Below, one piece after another: positions 1-7,308 of a stretch of DNA of 21,012 bases (positions are counted from its first letter, which is position 1; every line of letters begins with the position of its first letter). A program made the translations under genes and the position numbers. Source of the stretch: Clostridia bacterium (GTDB lineage Bacteria; Bacillota_A; Clostridia; Christensenellales; Aristaeellaceae). The stretch spans positions 1-21,012 of the forward strand of contig BNUH01000047.1 in NCBI GenBank assembly GCA_025997215.1, given 5' to 3'. The notes below the pieces were generated by a model. That model was not told the DNA's origin and did no database searches. It worked only from the letters and a program-made list of their open reading frames with translations.

Positions 1-2332
1 CCGCTTTGTTGATAAAGTCGCCCCATGCGTTCGTCTCTGCGAGTGGGTTCCGCTCCAGATACGCCTCTTTGGTTATCCTATTCAGCGCATCGTTAAAGGC
101 CTTGATGCCCTCGATTTCATCCTCGGAGTATCCCTGCTGGCGCAACTGTTCGTTGTACATGGCCTCAGCTTCGTTGGACGCTTTAGCGCGGCCATAACCA
201 ATCGGGTCTTTTACGTACCCGACGAAGTCCACCAGACCGTCACTGAATTTGTTTATCAGTACGATCAGCGTGTCTATTGCAAAGTCAAACAGCGCGGCCG
301 CTAAATCAACTATGGGCTGCAGGAATGGCGCTAACGCGTCGACAACCACGCCGAGTGCCGTCGCAAGATTACCCAACGCCAGTCCAATCGGTCCCGCGAT
401 TCTTTCGATCGCACCGCCAATAGTGTTGAATACCGTTTGCAGCGGCCCTTCCAGCGCAACGCTGATTTTTTCCATCAGCGCGGTAATAGGCGGCATAACA
501 TTATTGGCTATCTCCGTTATCGCCTTGACCGTCTTATCAACTATGCCGCCTTCCCTGGTTATTTCCGTGAATACTATCCTAACCGGCGACAGGATACTGC
601 GCGCATTGTTTAACAGCGGCTGGAATGTTTTCAAAACCTCGCTCAGTCCGCTCGTCAGGCTAGTAATGCCCTCCATTGCCAACCCGCCAACATCATCAAT
701 AGTGGGCATTAATGGCGCAAGCAACCCAACACCCGTCTCCGCCAAATCGCCCAATGCCGGTATAAAGTCCGCTGAAATATTAGTCAACGCGCCTTTGAGC
801 GATGGCGCCAGCGTTTCAATAATAGCACTTGCCGTTGGCGCGAAACTAGTGACAAACGAGGTGAGCACGCCCGTTACGCCCGGCGTAATCGCCGCTAATG
901 CTGAGGCAGCGGACTCGGCTAAGCCGGTTATTTCCGGCTCCACCTTCTTTACCGCCGTGCTCATTTCGTCGTAATAGAGCATTAACGCGGGCCTTAGCTC
1001 GGTGCCGACAGACCTCTTCAGCCCGGTCATTGCGTTGTTAAATTTATCCTTGGCTTCAGAAAGAGTTTCGGATGCACGGGACATTCGTTCAACAGCATCG
1101 CCCGATAATTTTTCGGCTTCGACAATAAGCAACGACGCGTTGACAATCGCTTGCTGCGACTGGGTAAGCTTTTTGTATGTAGTGCCAAAACCCAGCCGCG
1201 CCGCTTCCTGGTCTCGCTTGCTATCGGACAGACTTATGCCGTATTGTTCCAGCGCGTTCTTATCGCCCGCGACATATGCCTGGACTGCCGTTTGCGCCTC
1301 GCTATCGCTTACATGAAACGCAGTCACGATATTGTTACCAATGGTTGTTAGTTCGGTCGCAAGCCCCGCCGCGTCGTTCTTTGACAACCCCAGCTTTGTA
1401 AAAAAATCAGTATTGCCCAGTACCAGGTCTTTCAGTTCGGTGATAGGTTTCCCTGTCGCTTCAGCATAATTTTGTACAAACGCGTCGACGTTGGTCGTAG
1501 TGTTGTCTGATAACAGCTTGAACTTTGCGTCGATCGTTTCAGCTTCCTCAATCAGCGCTACGCCTTCGCCAAACAAACTGCGCACACTGTCAATAACCGT
1601 CTTGACGCCTTTGAAGCCCAGGAATAGCGCCGCCGCGCGCTTCATCGCGCCGCTGATGGCGTTGCCTGCGTTTGAACCAATCTGGCCCATGCGGTCGAGT
1701 ATGTTCGAGGATTCGTCGCCGCGCTTGCCTAATTCGTCGGTTTCCTTTTGCGCGTCCTGCATGGACGGCGTAAACGCGCCCTTGATCGTCTGAATGGGAT
1801 GCTGGAACGCGTTCTTAATCTTTATGCCGACATCGGTTATCGATTTTTGAAATGCCGTTATTTTCTTGTTTACGTTATCCATCGCCGAATTGAATACCGA
1901 ACCTATGGCGCTCTTGGCCGCGCTGCCCACCTTGCCCAGCGCGGCTTGCAGCTTATTCGTCGATTGGGCGGTTTCGTTGATGGATTCCTCCGCCTCGTCG
2001 CCCAGGCTGTTGAATATTTCAGCAAGTTGACTGGCGTTTATACCGACGTCCTGTGCCGCCTCGCCCACGCCGCCCAACGCGTCCGCAACAGCCCCGGACG
2101 CGGCTTGACCAGCGTCGCCCATCTCCGCCAACGCGGAACCGACAGTATTAACAGCTGATTCGCCAATAGCCGCTGTCTGTTCCAGTACGCCGCCGATGCC
2201 CTCCGCACCGGATTGCGCGTCGACTGCATTGTCCGCAATAGTAGCCAGTTTTGATTGAAATTGGTCAAGGGCGGATAGTGTGCTAGTAGCATCAAATTGT
2301 AAACTGTATACGATCTCGCGTTCCGCCGCCAT
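1..2332 (-). CDS. Tail tape measure protein (3' end beyond window)
   Basis: The reading frame is open from an ATG at 2332 to the left edge, about 777 codons, with no stop, so the C terminus is missing. AAGGAGG lies about 8 bases upstream of the ATG. The protein is rich in Ala, Gly, Ile and Leu. It starts with a helical region of roughly 150 residues carrying repeated small-residue patterns, then an Ala/Lys-rich part, then long alternating hydrophobic stretches typical of the membrane-active middle of tape measures. Tape measure proteins set tail length, fill the tube and help DNA cross the host envelope. Position directly after the tail assembly chaperone and its frameshifted extension is the classical location. 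The assignment rests on length, composition and position rather than on a catalytic motif; no lytic domain is visible in the part present. Confidence 0.88.
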   Translation of the reverse strand, partial: MAAEREIVYSLQFDATSTLSALDQFQSKLATIADNAVDAQSGAEGIGGVLEQTAAIGESAVNTVGSALAEMGDAGQAASGAVADALGGVGEAAQDVGINASQLAEIFNSLGDEAEESINETAQSTNKLQAALGKVGSAAKSAIGSVFNSAMDNVNKKITAFQKSITDVGIKIKNAFQHPIQTIKGAFTPSMQDAQKETDELGKRGDESSNILDRMGQIGSNAGNAISGAMKRAAALFLGFKGVKTVIDSVRSLFGEGVALIEEAETIDAKFKLLSDNTTTNVDAFVQNYAEATGKPITELKDLVLGNTDFFTKLGLSKNDAAGLATELTTIGNNIVTAFHVSDSEAQTAVQAYVAGDKNALEQYGISLSDSKRDQEAARLGFGTTYKKLTQSQQAIVNASLLIVEAEKLSGDAVERMSRASETLSEAKDKFNNAMTGLKRSVGTELRPALMLYYDEMSTAVKKVEPEITGLAESAASALAAITPGVTGVLTSFVTSFAPTASAIIETLAPSLKGALTNISADFIPALGDLAETGVGLLAPLMPTIDDVGGLAMEGITSLTSGLSEVLKTFQPLLNNARSILSPVRIVFTEITREGGIVDKTVKAITEIANNVMPPITALMEKISVALEGPLQTVFNTIGGAIERIAGPIGLALGNLATALGVVVDALAPFLQPIVDLAAALFDFAIDTLIVLINKFSDGLVDFVGYVKDPIGYGRAKASNEAEAMYNEQLRQQGYSEDEIEGIKAFNDALNRITKEAYLERNPLAETNAWGDFINKA

Positions 2333-2355
2333 ACCCGCCCCGCCTCCTTCTGCGT

Positions 2356-2568
2356 CTAACACTTATGCGGCTTGTTCCATTCCTCTTGCCACAACAACCG
2401 CGCTTGATAGGCCTCTTCCAGTTCGGAAAACCCCATCTGCTTTATGTCGGTATAGGTCAGCCCAGCGCCGCAGAATACCAACTGCCACTGCCGTTTATTC
2501 CGCTTCGCCGCCGCTTTCGCCCGTGCTGGATCGCTTTCGGCCCAATAGAAACGATTCGATCTGTTTGA
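2356..2568 (-). CDS. Frameshifted C-terminal extension of the tail assembly chaperone
   Basis: This frame is open from just after a TGA (2571-2569) to a TAG at 2358-2356 and overlaps the 3' end of the chaperone gene, but it has no credible start of its own. Its translation is protein-like, with runs such as FYWAESDPARAKAAAKRNK and a Trp/Gly-rich middle, ending EEWNKPHKC. In most long-tailed phages the gene before the tape measure makes a short form (G) and a frameshifted long form (GT); that is established for lambda and many others. Relative to the upstream gene the extension is in the +1 (equivalently -2) frame. A TTT followed by C at 2551-2548 would allow a +1 slip of tRNA-Phe; a -2 slip, as reported for Mu, is the alternative. 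Position and coding character support a real extension; the slip site is inferred. Confidence 0.65.
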   Translation of the reverse strand, partial: SNRSNRFYWAESDPARAKAAAKRNKRQWQLVFCGAGLTYTDIKQMGFSELEEAYQARLLWQEEWNKPHKC

Positions 2569-2821
2569 TCAACCTCAGCGGCGTTTCAAAATCATAACGA
2601 TCGTCGAAGTATTTCATACCCTTGTTGCGTACCTCGGCGGGCGATACTACCACGTGCCGGAACAGCGCGTCCATATACCCGGATGTGTTCCTTTGGCTGT
2701 GCCCTGAAATCCCAAATCGATCAACCTGCTCGTAGTACCATGACGGCTGAACTATCTGCAGCTCGTATTCGACATCATTGATTGTGATCTTCTTGTTTTC
2801 CGGCATGAACTCAATGGCCAT
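2495..2821 (-). CDS. Tail assembly chaperone (short form, G-like)
   Basis: The product is 108 residues with ATG at 2821 and GGAGG six bases upstream. It is a small acidic/polar protein lying between the tail tube gene and the tape measure, where the tail assembly chaperone is found in contractile and non-contractile long-tailed phages. Such chaperones coat the tape measure protein before the tube polymerises and are not part of the virion. The zero-frame C terminus is a weak Ser/Gly/Glu tail, as expected if a fraction of ribosomes shifts frame before it to make the longer form described at 2356-2568. No specific domain name is claimed; the call is from position, size and the overlapping extension. 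Confidence 0.7.
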   Translation of the reverse strand: MAIEFMPENKKITINDVEYELQIVQPSWYYEQVDRFGISGHSQRNTSGYMDALFRHVVVSPAEVRNKGMKYFDDRYDFETPLRLIKQIESFLLGRKRSSTGESGGEAE

Positions 2822-2849
2822 GTTTTGCCTCCATATTGTGTTGCGCGCG

Positions 2850-3260
2850 TCAAGCGTTAAACATCAGGTACGGGATATGGAATGTAACTGGCACATTCCC
2901 GATCTGTTTATTCCGCCCGTATGTGGGTACTTTCAGTATCTTCCCGCCGATACTGTGGAAATGCACCTTGTCCGGTTCGTTGTTGTCGACGATCGACAGG
3001 TCAATGTCCGCGTAGTTTTGGCTCAATTCACGCAAGTATGGCAGCGACGGCGAGGTTTGCATCATTGAGACCTGGGCCGTGCCCGTCCGGTTCGCGTTTT
3101 TGGCGTAACCCACATCACCCTGTGCGCCGACGGCCGGGAATATCGAATCCTCCGAGCGGTCGATTGTGATAAACTCTTCTGCGACGCCCGTGAGCGTTTT
3201 GCCGTTCACGACGACTGTTACCAGCATCGGGTCGTAGTTTTGCGGATAGTATTCAGCCAT
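2850..3260 (-). CDS. Tail tube protein, DUF3277-like
   Basis: The product is 136 residues, starting MAEYYPQNYDP. It has the pattern I associate with DUF3277 tube proteins of myophages: an N-terminal beta strand (LVTVVVNGKTLTGVAEEFI), then FPAVGAQGDVGYAKNANRTG, then a stretch with MMQTSPSLPYLREL. These subunits form the inner tube through which DNA passes. The gene directly follows the sheath gene with an 18-base gap, which is the usual sheath-tube order for DUF3383/DUF3277 pairs. A purine-rich GGAAGGGGTGAGAG upstream serves as ribosome binding site. The family call is from memory of the motif pattern; the role is reinforced by the sheath neighbour. Confidence 0.75.
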   Translation of the reverse strand: MAEYYPQNYDPMLVTVVVNGKTLTGVAEEFITIDRSEDSIFPAVGAQGDVGYAKNANRTGTAQVSMMQTSPSLPYLRELSQNYADIDLSIVDNNEPDKVHFHSIGGKILKVPTYGRNKQIGNVPVTFHIPYLMFNA

Positions 3261-3277
3261 GCACTCTCACCCCTTCC

Positions 3278-4354
3278 TTACGCGGCCAACTGGCTAAGCG
3301 TAGCGCGCAGCGTGCCGATAATTTTAACGTGATGGATCGCGCCTTCCAGCTGCGCTTCCCAGGTAATGTTGGGCATACGCCGGTTGCGCACCTCATCATC
3401 CGTGGCGTCACGGCGCAGCGGTATATCGATCTTGATCAACCCGCGCCCGCTGTCCGGTTCGCGCGCGATAATGTGCAGCCCGGTTGCACGATCCAGCGTG
3501 GACATGACGCACGAGGCTATCAGCGCAAAGCCCTCGTCCGTGTACGGAACCTTGGGATTGGCCATCAAGCACTTGTACAGTTCCTCGCGCATGGCCCGGG
3601 CAATCCAGTCAGCGCCCATCTGCACATCGATGTACTCGCCGTCGGCGCATACGCCTTCCTTCATGTACTCATGTTTATACTCGCGTGCCATGAAATTGAC
3701 GTGGCCTTCGATCAGCACGTCGCGCTCGGCCTCTGAAAGCGGATGCACCGCGCAGCCCTGCGGCAGCTTGAACTTGTACGTCACTGACTGCGGGTAGAAC
3801 GGACCGACATTGCCCAGCCATGCCGCGTCCAGGCACTCATCTGGATCAGCCGAATACGCAATGACTGTGCGCCGGTTGGTAATGAACGGCGTCTTAACCG
3901 ACGTTGTGCAGAAGTACAGCTTGCGATGATCCTCCGCGCCCTCGTCCAACTCGACCTCAGTAGGCTCGGTATCCTCTGCCCACGCCGCCAGCGCGGTAAT
4001 GGTTTCGGTGTCATTCTGATCGGTTAGGAAGCAATACCAGTCGTTGTCCTCGTCCTGAAGCTCCTCTAACCGTTCGATTATTTCCGTGCCAGCATCGTTT
4101 GTTTGCAGGTCAAACCCGACGATCTTCACGCGCCGGATCAGCGATGATGCCAGCGTCGTGTTCCCCTGGTTGAATAGCGTGGCGGCCTGTTTGTATGTGG
4201 TGGTGTCAGTGGGATATACGGTGGCGATAGCATCCAGACTTCTAAATGTCTGCAGCGGCTGTTCGCTGGATGTGCTGACCAGCAGCGTATCCAGCACTTC
4301 AGCCGGACGCGGTTTCGCGTCCGTGCGTACTACAACTACTACGTCTCTTGGCAT
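3278..4354 (-). CDS. Contractile tail sheath protein, DUF3383-like
   Basis: The likely start is the ATG at 4354 (MPRDVVVVVRT), preceded by AGGAG; an in-frame TTG at 4378 would add eight residues but has no good site. The product is about 358 residues. Features recalled from DUF3383 sheath proteins are the N-terminal VVVVVRTDAKP strand, the LQTFRSLDAIATVYP segment, the acidic DNDWYCFLTDQND segment, and a C terminus ending in WEAQLEGAIHHVKIIGTLRATL. Sheath proteins form the contractile outer layer of myovirus tails. This gene is the main evidence that the phage has a contractile tail. Tail terminator lies upstream, tube downstream. Confidence 0.8.
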   Translation of the reverse strand: MPRDVVVVVRTDAKPRPAEVLDTLLVSTSSEQPLQTFRSLDAIATVYPTDTTTYKQAATLFNQGNTTLASSLIRRVKIVGFDLQTNDAGTEIIERLEELQDEDNDWYCFLTDQNDTETITALAAWAEDTEPTEVELDEGAEDHRKLYFCTTSVKTPFITNRRTVIAYSADPDECLDAAWLGNVGPFYPQSVTYKFKLPQGCAVHPLSEAERDVLIEGHVNFMAREYKHEYMKEGVCADGEYIDVQMGADWIARAMREELYKCLMANPKVPYTDEGFALIASCVMSTLDRATGLHIIAREPDSGRGLIKIDIPLRRDATDDEVRNRRMPNITWEAQLEGAIHHVKIIGTLRATLSQLAA

Positions 4355-4392
4355 GCTGTTTCTCACTCCTATGCTCAATTGTGGATGGTGTA

Positions 4393-4926
4393 TCAGTATG
4401 GTTTTGCGATAATGGGCACAGTCTTTATGGCACTGTCCAGACGATCCATGATTTCACCATAGCGAATTTGGATATCGAACCCGTACCGGCGCAATTCCTC
4501 GTCGATCAGCAGATTCGTCCGACTGTTCGCTTCCATGACGTCCACGACGACAATCCCATGGCCGCGCAGCTCGTCGCGCGCGATATGCTCAAACCAGTCC
4601 ATGGCGCGCTCGGCGATGGTTTGCGCCTCGTCCTCGCCGTATACGTACTCAAACGGCTCGACGGCGGCGGGATGATCCGCACTGCAGCAGGTTATCGATA
4701 TTGTGGCATGGTTGACCTGCTCCAGCCGGGTTATTACCGCGTCCTTTCGTGGAATCCAGCTGCGGTTCCCCATCCCGCCGGTTGGCACGCGATTGGTTAA
4801 TACCGTGTACATGATAAATGGGTATGCGGGCATTGGCACGGCTTGGTTGGACAGGCGCACGGGCATGCCTAAGTATTCGCTTAGTCCGTGCATCATATAG
4901 TTGCGCATCTCAATGAAAGGCGTCAT
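4393..4926 (-). CDS. Tail terminator / neck protein, LIC_12616-like
   Basis: The product is 177 residues, starting ATG at 4926, overlapping the preceding stop by four bases (ATGA), so translation is probably coupled. Motifs resemble the LIC_12616 neck-terminator group: an N-terminal helix ending in LGMPVRLSNQAVPMPAYPF followed by strand IMYTVLTN, a central ATISITCCSAD strand and a C-terminal DIQIRYGEIMDRLDSAI. Tail terminator proteins cap the growing tube and attach it to the head connector. The gene lies between the neck protein and the sheath, which fits. The family call is from memory and moderate. Confidence 0.65.
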   Translation of the reverse strand: MTPFIEMRNYMMHGLSEYLGMPVRLSNQAVPMPAYPFIMYTVLTNRVPTGGMGNRSWIPRKDAVITRLEQVNHATISITCCSADHPAAVEPFEYVYGEDEAQTIAERAMDWFEHIARDELRGHGIVVVDVMEANSRTNLLIDEELRRYGFDIQIRYGEIMDRLDSAIKTVPIIAKPY

Positions 4927-5315
4927 GGTGCAGCCGACGCCCCCTTTGCCTCGATCATGTACCGCTTCATCGGATGAATCGGCCCGTGGTCGAGTTCCTG
5001 CATGACTAAATATGATTGGTTCGTTAGTGGATCGAGCACATACATACCCACCTTTACCCTATCGCCATTGGTATATAGCTTCTGCGAGTTAGCCGTGTAT
5101 GCGCCTTCTTCAATAAACTGCAGGTCTTTGTTAGATAGCGGCATTATCACGCCTGTTATCTCACGACGTGAAGCCTCCGTGCGATAGGATTGACCACCGC
5201 CCAATTGATCCAGCGTTGTTTGATAATCCAACGCGTATAGCGTGCGCATGAGCATGGTCGGGATGCGCGGCAGGTTGGATAGCAGCGCTGGGTATCCAGT
5301 AACGCTATCGGCCAT
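4923..5315 (-). CDS. Head closure / neck protein of unknown family
   Basis: The chosen start is ATG at 5315 (MADSVTGYPALL), with GGGAGGG a few bases upstream; a longer frame to 5372 lies inside the upstream gene and lacks a site. The product is 130 residues. It shows an N-terminal helix (LLSNLPRIPTMLMRTLYAL) and a beta-rich remainder (GVIMPLSNKDLQF, DRVKVGMYVLDP, SYLVMQELD), an arrangement common in head-closure proteins. It sits between a gpG-like minor tail protein and the tail terminator, where head-closure (Hc1-type) genes occur. No sequence family is recognised; function is inferred from position. Confidence 0.5.
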   Translation of the reverse strand: MADSVTGYPALLSNLPRIPTMLMRTLYALDYQTTLDQLGGGQSYRTEASRREITGVIMPLSNKDLQFIEEGAYTANSQKLYTNGDRVKVGMYVLDPLTNQSYLVMQELDHGPIHPMKRYMIEAKGASAAP

Positions 5316-5316
5316 G

Positions 5317-6009
5317 TCATCCCTCCCTGTCAACTTTGTAGGTAATCGAACCGACCAAGCGGCCCTGGTCAAACAGCGTGGTTTCTTGCGTCTTGAGTGA
5401 CCGCGCCAATGCGCCAGTGGCCGGCTGGACGCGGCCCTGCGTGATGTATTGCTGCGTCATTTCCATGCCCGTCTTGCCGATGTGGTTCAGTGCGGTGGAC
5501 GCGTCGCGCTCGCCGTGCATGACGCCGTCCAGCGCCTCGTTCACAGCGCCGTTGATCACGTCCTGGCCAGTGTCGAACGACGCGCGGACATAACTGCGCT
5601 CCGGGATATTCACCGAATGTTTCAGCGCGTATAACAGTTCCAACTCGTGCTCTTGCGGCGGGCCGATGATCTTGTGCGCTTTTTTGCTGATTGCACCTTT
5701 TTTGGTACGCATGCGCTTGTCCCTGACCAACAGCAATTTCTTCTTTTTGGAAACTATTACGAACGCATCAGTGAAGTCGCGCGGGCTTTTCTGCTTCGCT
5801 TCCTTGGTCAATGGTATCGCAAGATTCTTAACATTCTTGGCCGTGATCGTACCGCCGAATTCGTGGATAGCGGCATAGTTCAGGACTTCGTCGGATGCTT
5901 GGTCTTTATGGATACCGACGGTAATTTTCTTGCGGTGGATGGCCGCCAGGTCGCGCTTCAGCCGTTCCAGGTCAGGGGTTACGCTGTCTTTGAGGATCGT
6001 TATAGGCAA
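5317..6009 (-). CDS. Virion morphogenesis / tail completion protein (gpG-like)
   Basis: The product is 230 residues. The start appears to be TTG at 6009 preceded by GTGAGG; no in-frame ATG gives a better N terminus. The segment YAAIHEFGGTITAKN (about residues 45-60) and the later PERSYVRASFDTGQD are hallmarks of the Mu gpG / phage virion morphogenesis and HK97 gp10-like neck families. A very Lys-rich middle (SKKKKLLLV, MRTKKGAISKKAHK) lies between them. These proteins join heads to tails. The gene lies between the connector gene and the head-closure candidate. Confidence 0.72.
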   Translation of the reverse strand: MPITILKDSVTPDLERLKRDLAAIHRKKITVGIHKDQASDEVLNYAAIHEFGGTITAKNVKNLAIPLTKEAKQKSPRDFTDAFVIVSKKKKLLLVRDKRMRTKKGAISKKAHKIIGPPQEHELELLYALKHSVNIPERSYVRASFDTGQDVINGAVNEALDGVMHGERDASTALNHIGKTGMEMTQQYITQGRVQPATGALARSLKTQETTLFDQGRLVGSITYKVDREG

Positions 6010-6023
6010 GCCCTCACCGCCCC

Positions 6024-6737
6024 TTAGAACCGCTTGTAAGCGTTGATAATCGCTGTCCAGCTATCGCGGGTCGAGCGGTCAAAGGACCAGCTCACATCGC
6101 TGATGCTGAACGAGGCCAGGCCGGTCGAGCCGTTGATAATGTCCGCCCATTTTGACTGGATCATCTCCCAAACCAATTGTTGCAGGCTGTACGGGAGCAG
6201 CCAATCAAACGGCGTATCCGCCGTGGCGTCTTGGGGCAGGACGTATCCTGCTAGATAGTTGACTATCAGATATAGACTGCTGAATATGGGATCGTACGCC
6301 AGGCCGCGCCGATGATATCGCGGCGGCCAGCCCTCGTCCATCCATACCACGCCGATACGCCCCAGTTTGTCGATGTTGTAGGTATCCTCGTCAAACACCC
6401 TATCCGCTTTGGAATCCTTGATGTTGTATACCTCGCGGATGGGGTATTGCTCCAATACCAATTCCTGCTGACCGGGCGCTTGGTAGCGCTGGGTGTATGT
6501 GTCCAGTTTGAACTTGCGTCCGGTCATGGCTTCAAGGTAACTGGACGCGGCATTGATCAGCAGTATCAGCCGCGCGTCCGCGTCGTGGTCGTCAGGCTGG
6601 ATCCCCAGAAACGCCTTGACCGCTTCCAGTGTCGTCAGCGCGTTCGGCGCGAGGCTTGCGTTTGACGGGCTGGGCGGGCTGGTCGGCTGCTGTGGACTGC
6701 ACTCCGTCGTGCAGCACGTCCTGGTTGTCTCGTTCAT
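6024..6737 (-). CDS. Head-tail connector protein (gp6-like)
   Basis: The product is 237 residues with ATG at 6737 and GAGG at suitable spacing. The first 35 or so residues are Thr/Pro/Ser-rich and overlap the preceding gene in another frame. The core, from TLEAVKAFLGIQPDDHDADARLI, followed by INAASSYLEAMTGRKF, is the typical start of HK97 gp6 / SPP1 gp15-like connector proteins that form a ring under the portal. A beta-rich middle (QRYQAPGQQELVLEQYPIR) and C-terminal helices fit the family, although the length exceeds the usual 100-120 residues. Position after the capsid genes supports the role. Confidence 0.75.
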   Translation of the reverse strand: MNETTRTCCTTECSPQQPTSPPSPSNASLAPNALTTLEAVKAFLGIQPDDHDADARLILLINAASSYLEAMTGRKFKLDTYTQRYQAPGQQELVLEQYPIREVYNIKDSKADRVFDEDTYNIDKLGRIGVVWMDEGWPPRYHRRGLAYDPIFSSLYLIVNYLAGYVLPQDATADTPFDWLLPYSLQQLVWEMIQSKWADIINGSTGLASFSISDVSWSFDRSTRDSWTAIINAYKRF

Positions 6738-6840
6738 GGTATTCCTCGATCATCGCGGCGGCCTTGGTCTGAACACTGGGCTTTAATCCCTTGTTCGACA
6801 CTGGCCTAGGCGATTCTGGACAAGTTTTGAATACTAGCAT
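6592..6840 (-). CDS. Small protein between capsid and connector, function unknown
   Basis: The ATG at 6840 (MLVFKTCPESPRP) has GAGG nine bases upstream and gives an 82-residue product; a longer in-frame start at 6876 lacks a site. Polar, Lys/Arg- and Asp-rich, with a low-complexity C terminus, it lacks recognisable motifs. It overlaps the connector gene by 146 bases in a different frame. Small genes at this place in other phages encode Rho-N-like or head-associated proteins, but nothing here proves that. The first half looks more protein-like than the second. Confidence 0.5.
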   Translation of the reverse strand: MLVFKTCPESPRPVSNKGLKPSVQTKAAAMIEEYHERDNQDVLHDGVQSTAADQPAQPVKRKPRAERADDTGSGQGVSGDPA

Positions 6841-6884
6841 GGTGTTATTACCTCGACTTGGTTGCAATAAATGCAATGGAATAC

Positions 6885-6914
6885 GGCGGCGAACAGTTAC
6901 AACCGTCCGCCGCC
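6885..6914 (-). other. Perfect 10-bp stem-loop between cement gene and downstream genes
   Basis: Arms at 6885-6894 and 6905-6914 pair over ten bases (one G-U on the minus-strand RNA) with a ten-base loop. No U run follows, so it is not a standard terminator. It may be an mRNA stabiliser or partial attenuator between the abundant capsid proteins and the low-copy connector proteins. Confidence 0.5.
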
Positions 6915-6941
6915 AATAGGGAGGGATTGTCCCGATGATGG

Positions 6942-7292
6942 TTACTTAACCGGCATGTACTCCGGATCGCCCAGCACCAGCGCCAGGCCGGTGCCGCCGG
7001 AAGGCGTGATCTTGATGTACCGCTTGCAGCCGACAAGGTCCAGGGGGATGTTCAGGTTGGCCGGGACATCAGCCGCAACCAGCGTAATCGACTTGGGGCC
7101 TACGACAAACTGTGTGTCAGTTATGGCCGTAAACGTGCCGGTCGCGGTGTCGCAGTGTGTCGCGGCTACGGTAATAGTCGACGCCGCAGAAACAGTCATC
7201 CCGAGCACGGCCGACAGAAAATTCAGCTTGTCAACCACCGCGCCCGCTGTGTATGGAATTACCTTAACATTCTCAAGCAATTCACGTTTCAT
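6942..7292 (-). CDS. Probable capsid cement/decoration protein
   Basis: The product is 116 residues, ATG at 7292, with AAGGAG upstream. After the helix-like N terminus (MKRELLENVKVIPYTAGAVVDKLNF) it is beta-strand rich: STITVAATHCDTATGTF, SITLVAADVPANLNIPLDL, RYIKITPSGGTGLALVLG. This resembles the small beta-sandwich cement proteins found right after the major capsid gene (Bbp16-like group), from memory. Such proteins sit on capsid three-fold axes and stabilise the expanded head. The gene begins 17 bases after the capsid gene stop. Confidence 0.6.
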   Translation of the reverse strand: MKRELLENVKVIPYTAGAVVDKLNFLSAVLGMTVSAASTITVAATHCDTATGTFTAITDTQFVVGPKSITLVAADVPANLNIPLDLVGCKRYIKITPSGGTGLALVLGDPEYMPVK

Positions 7293-7308
7293 AGTGATTC
7301 TTCACTCC

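Noticed and set aside
249..1316. Long plus-strand open frames
   Set aside because: They are antisense to the tape measure gene, are rich in Ser/Ala/Ile as mirror images of its Ala/Gly-rich codons, and have no ribosome binding sites.
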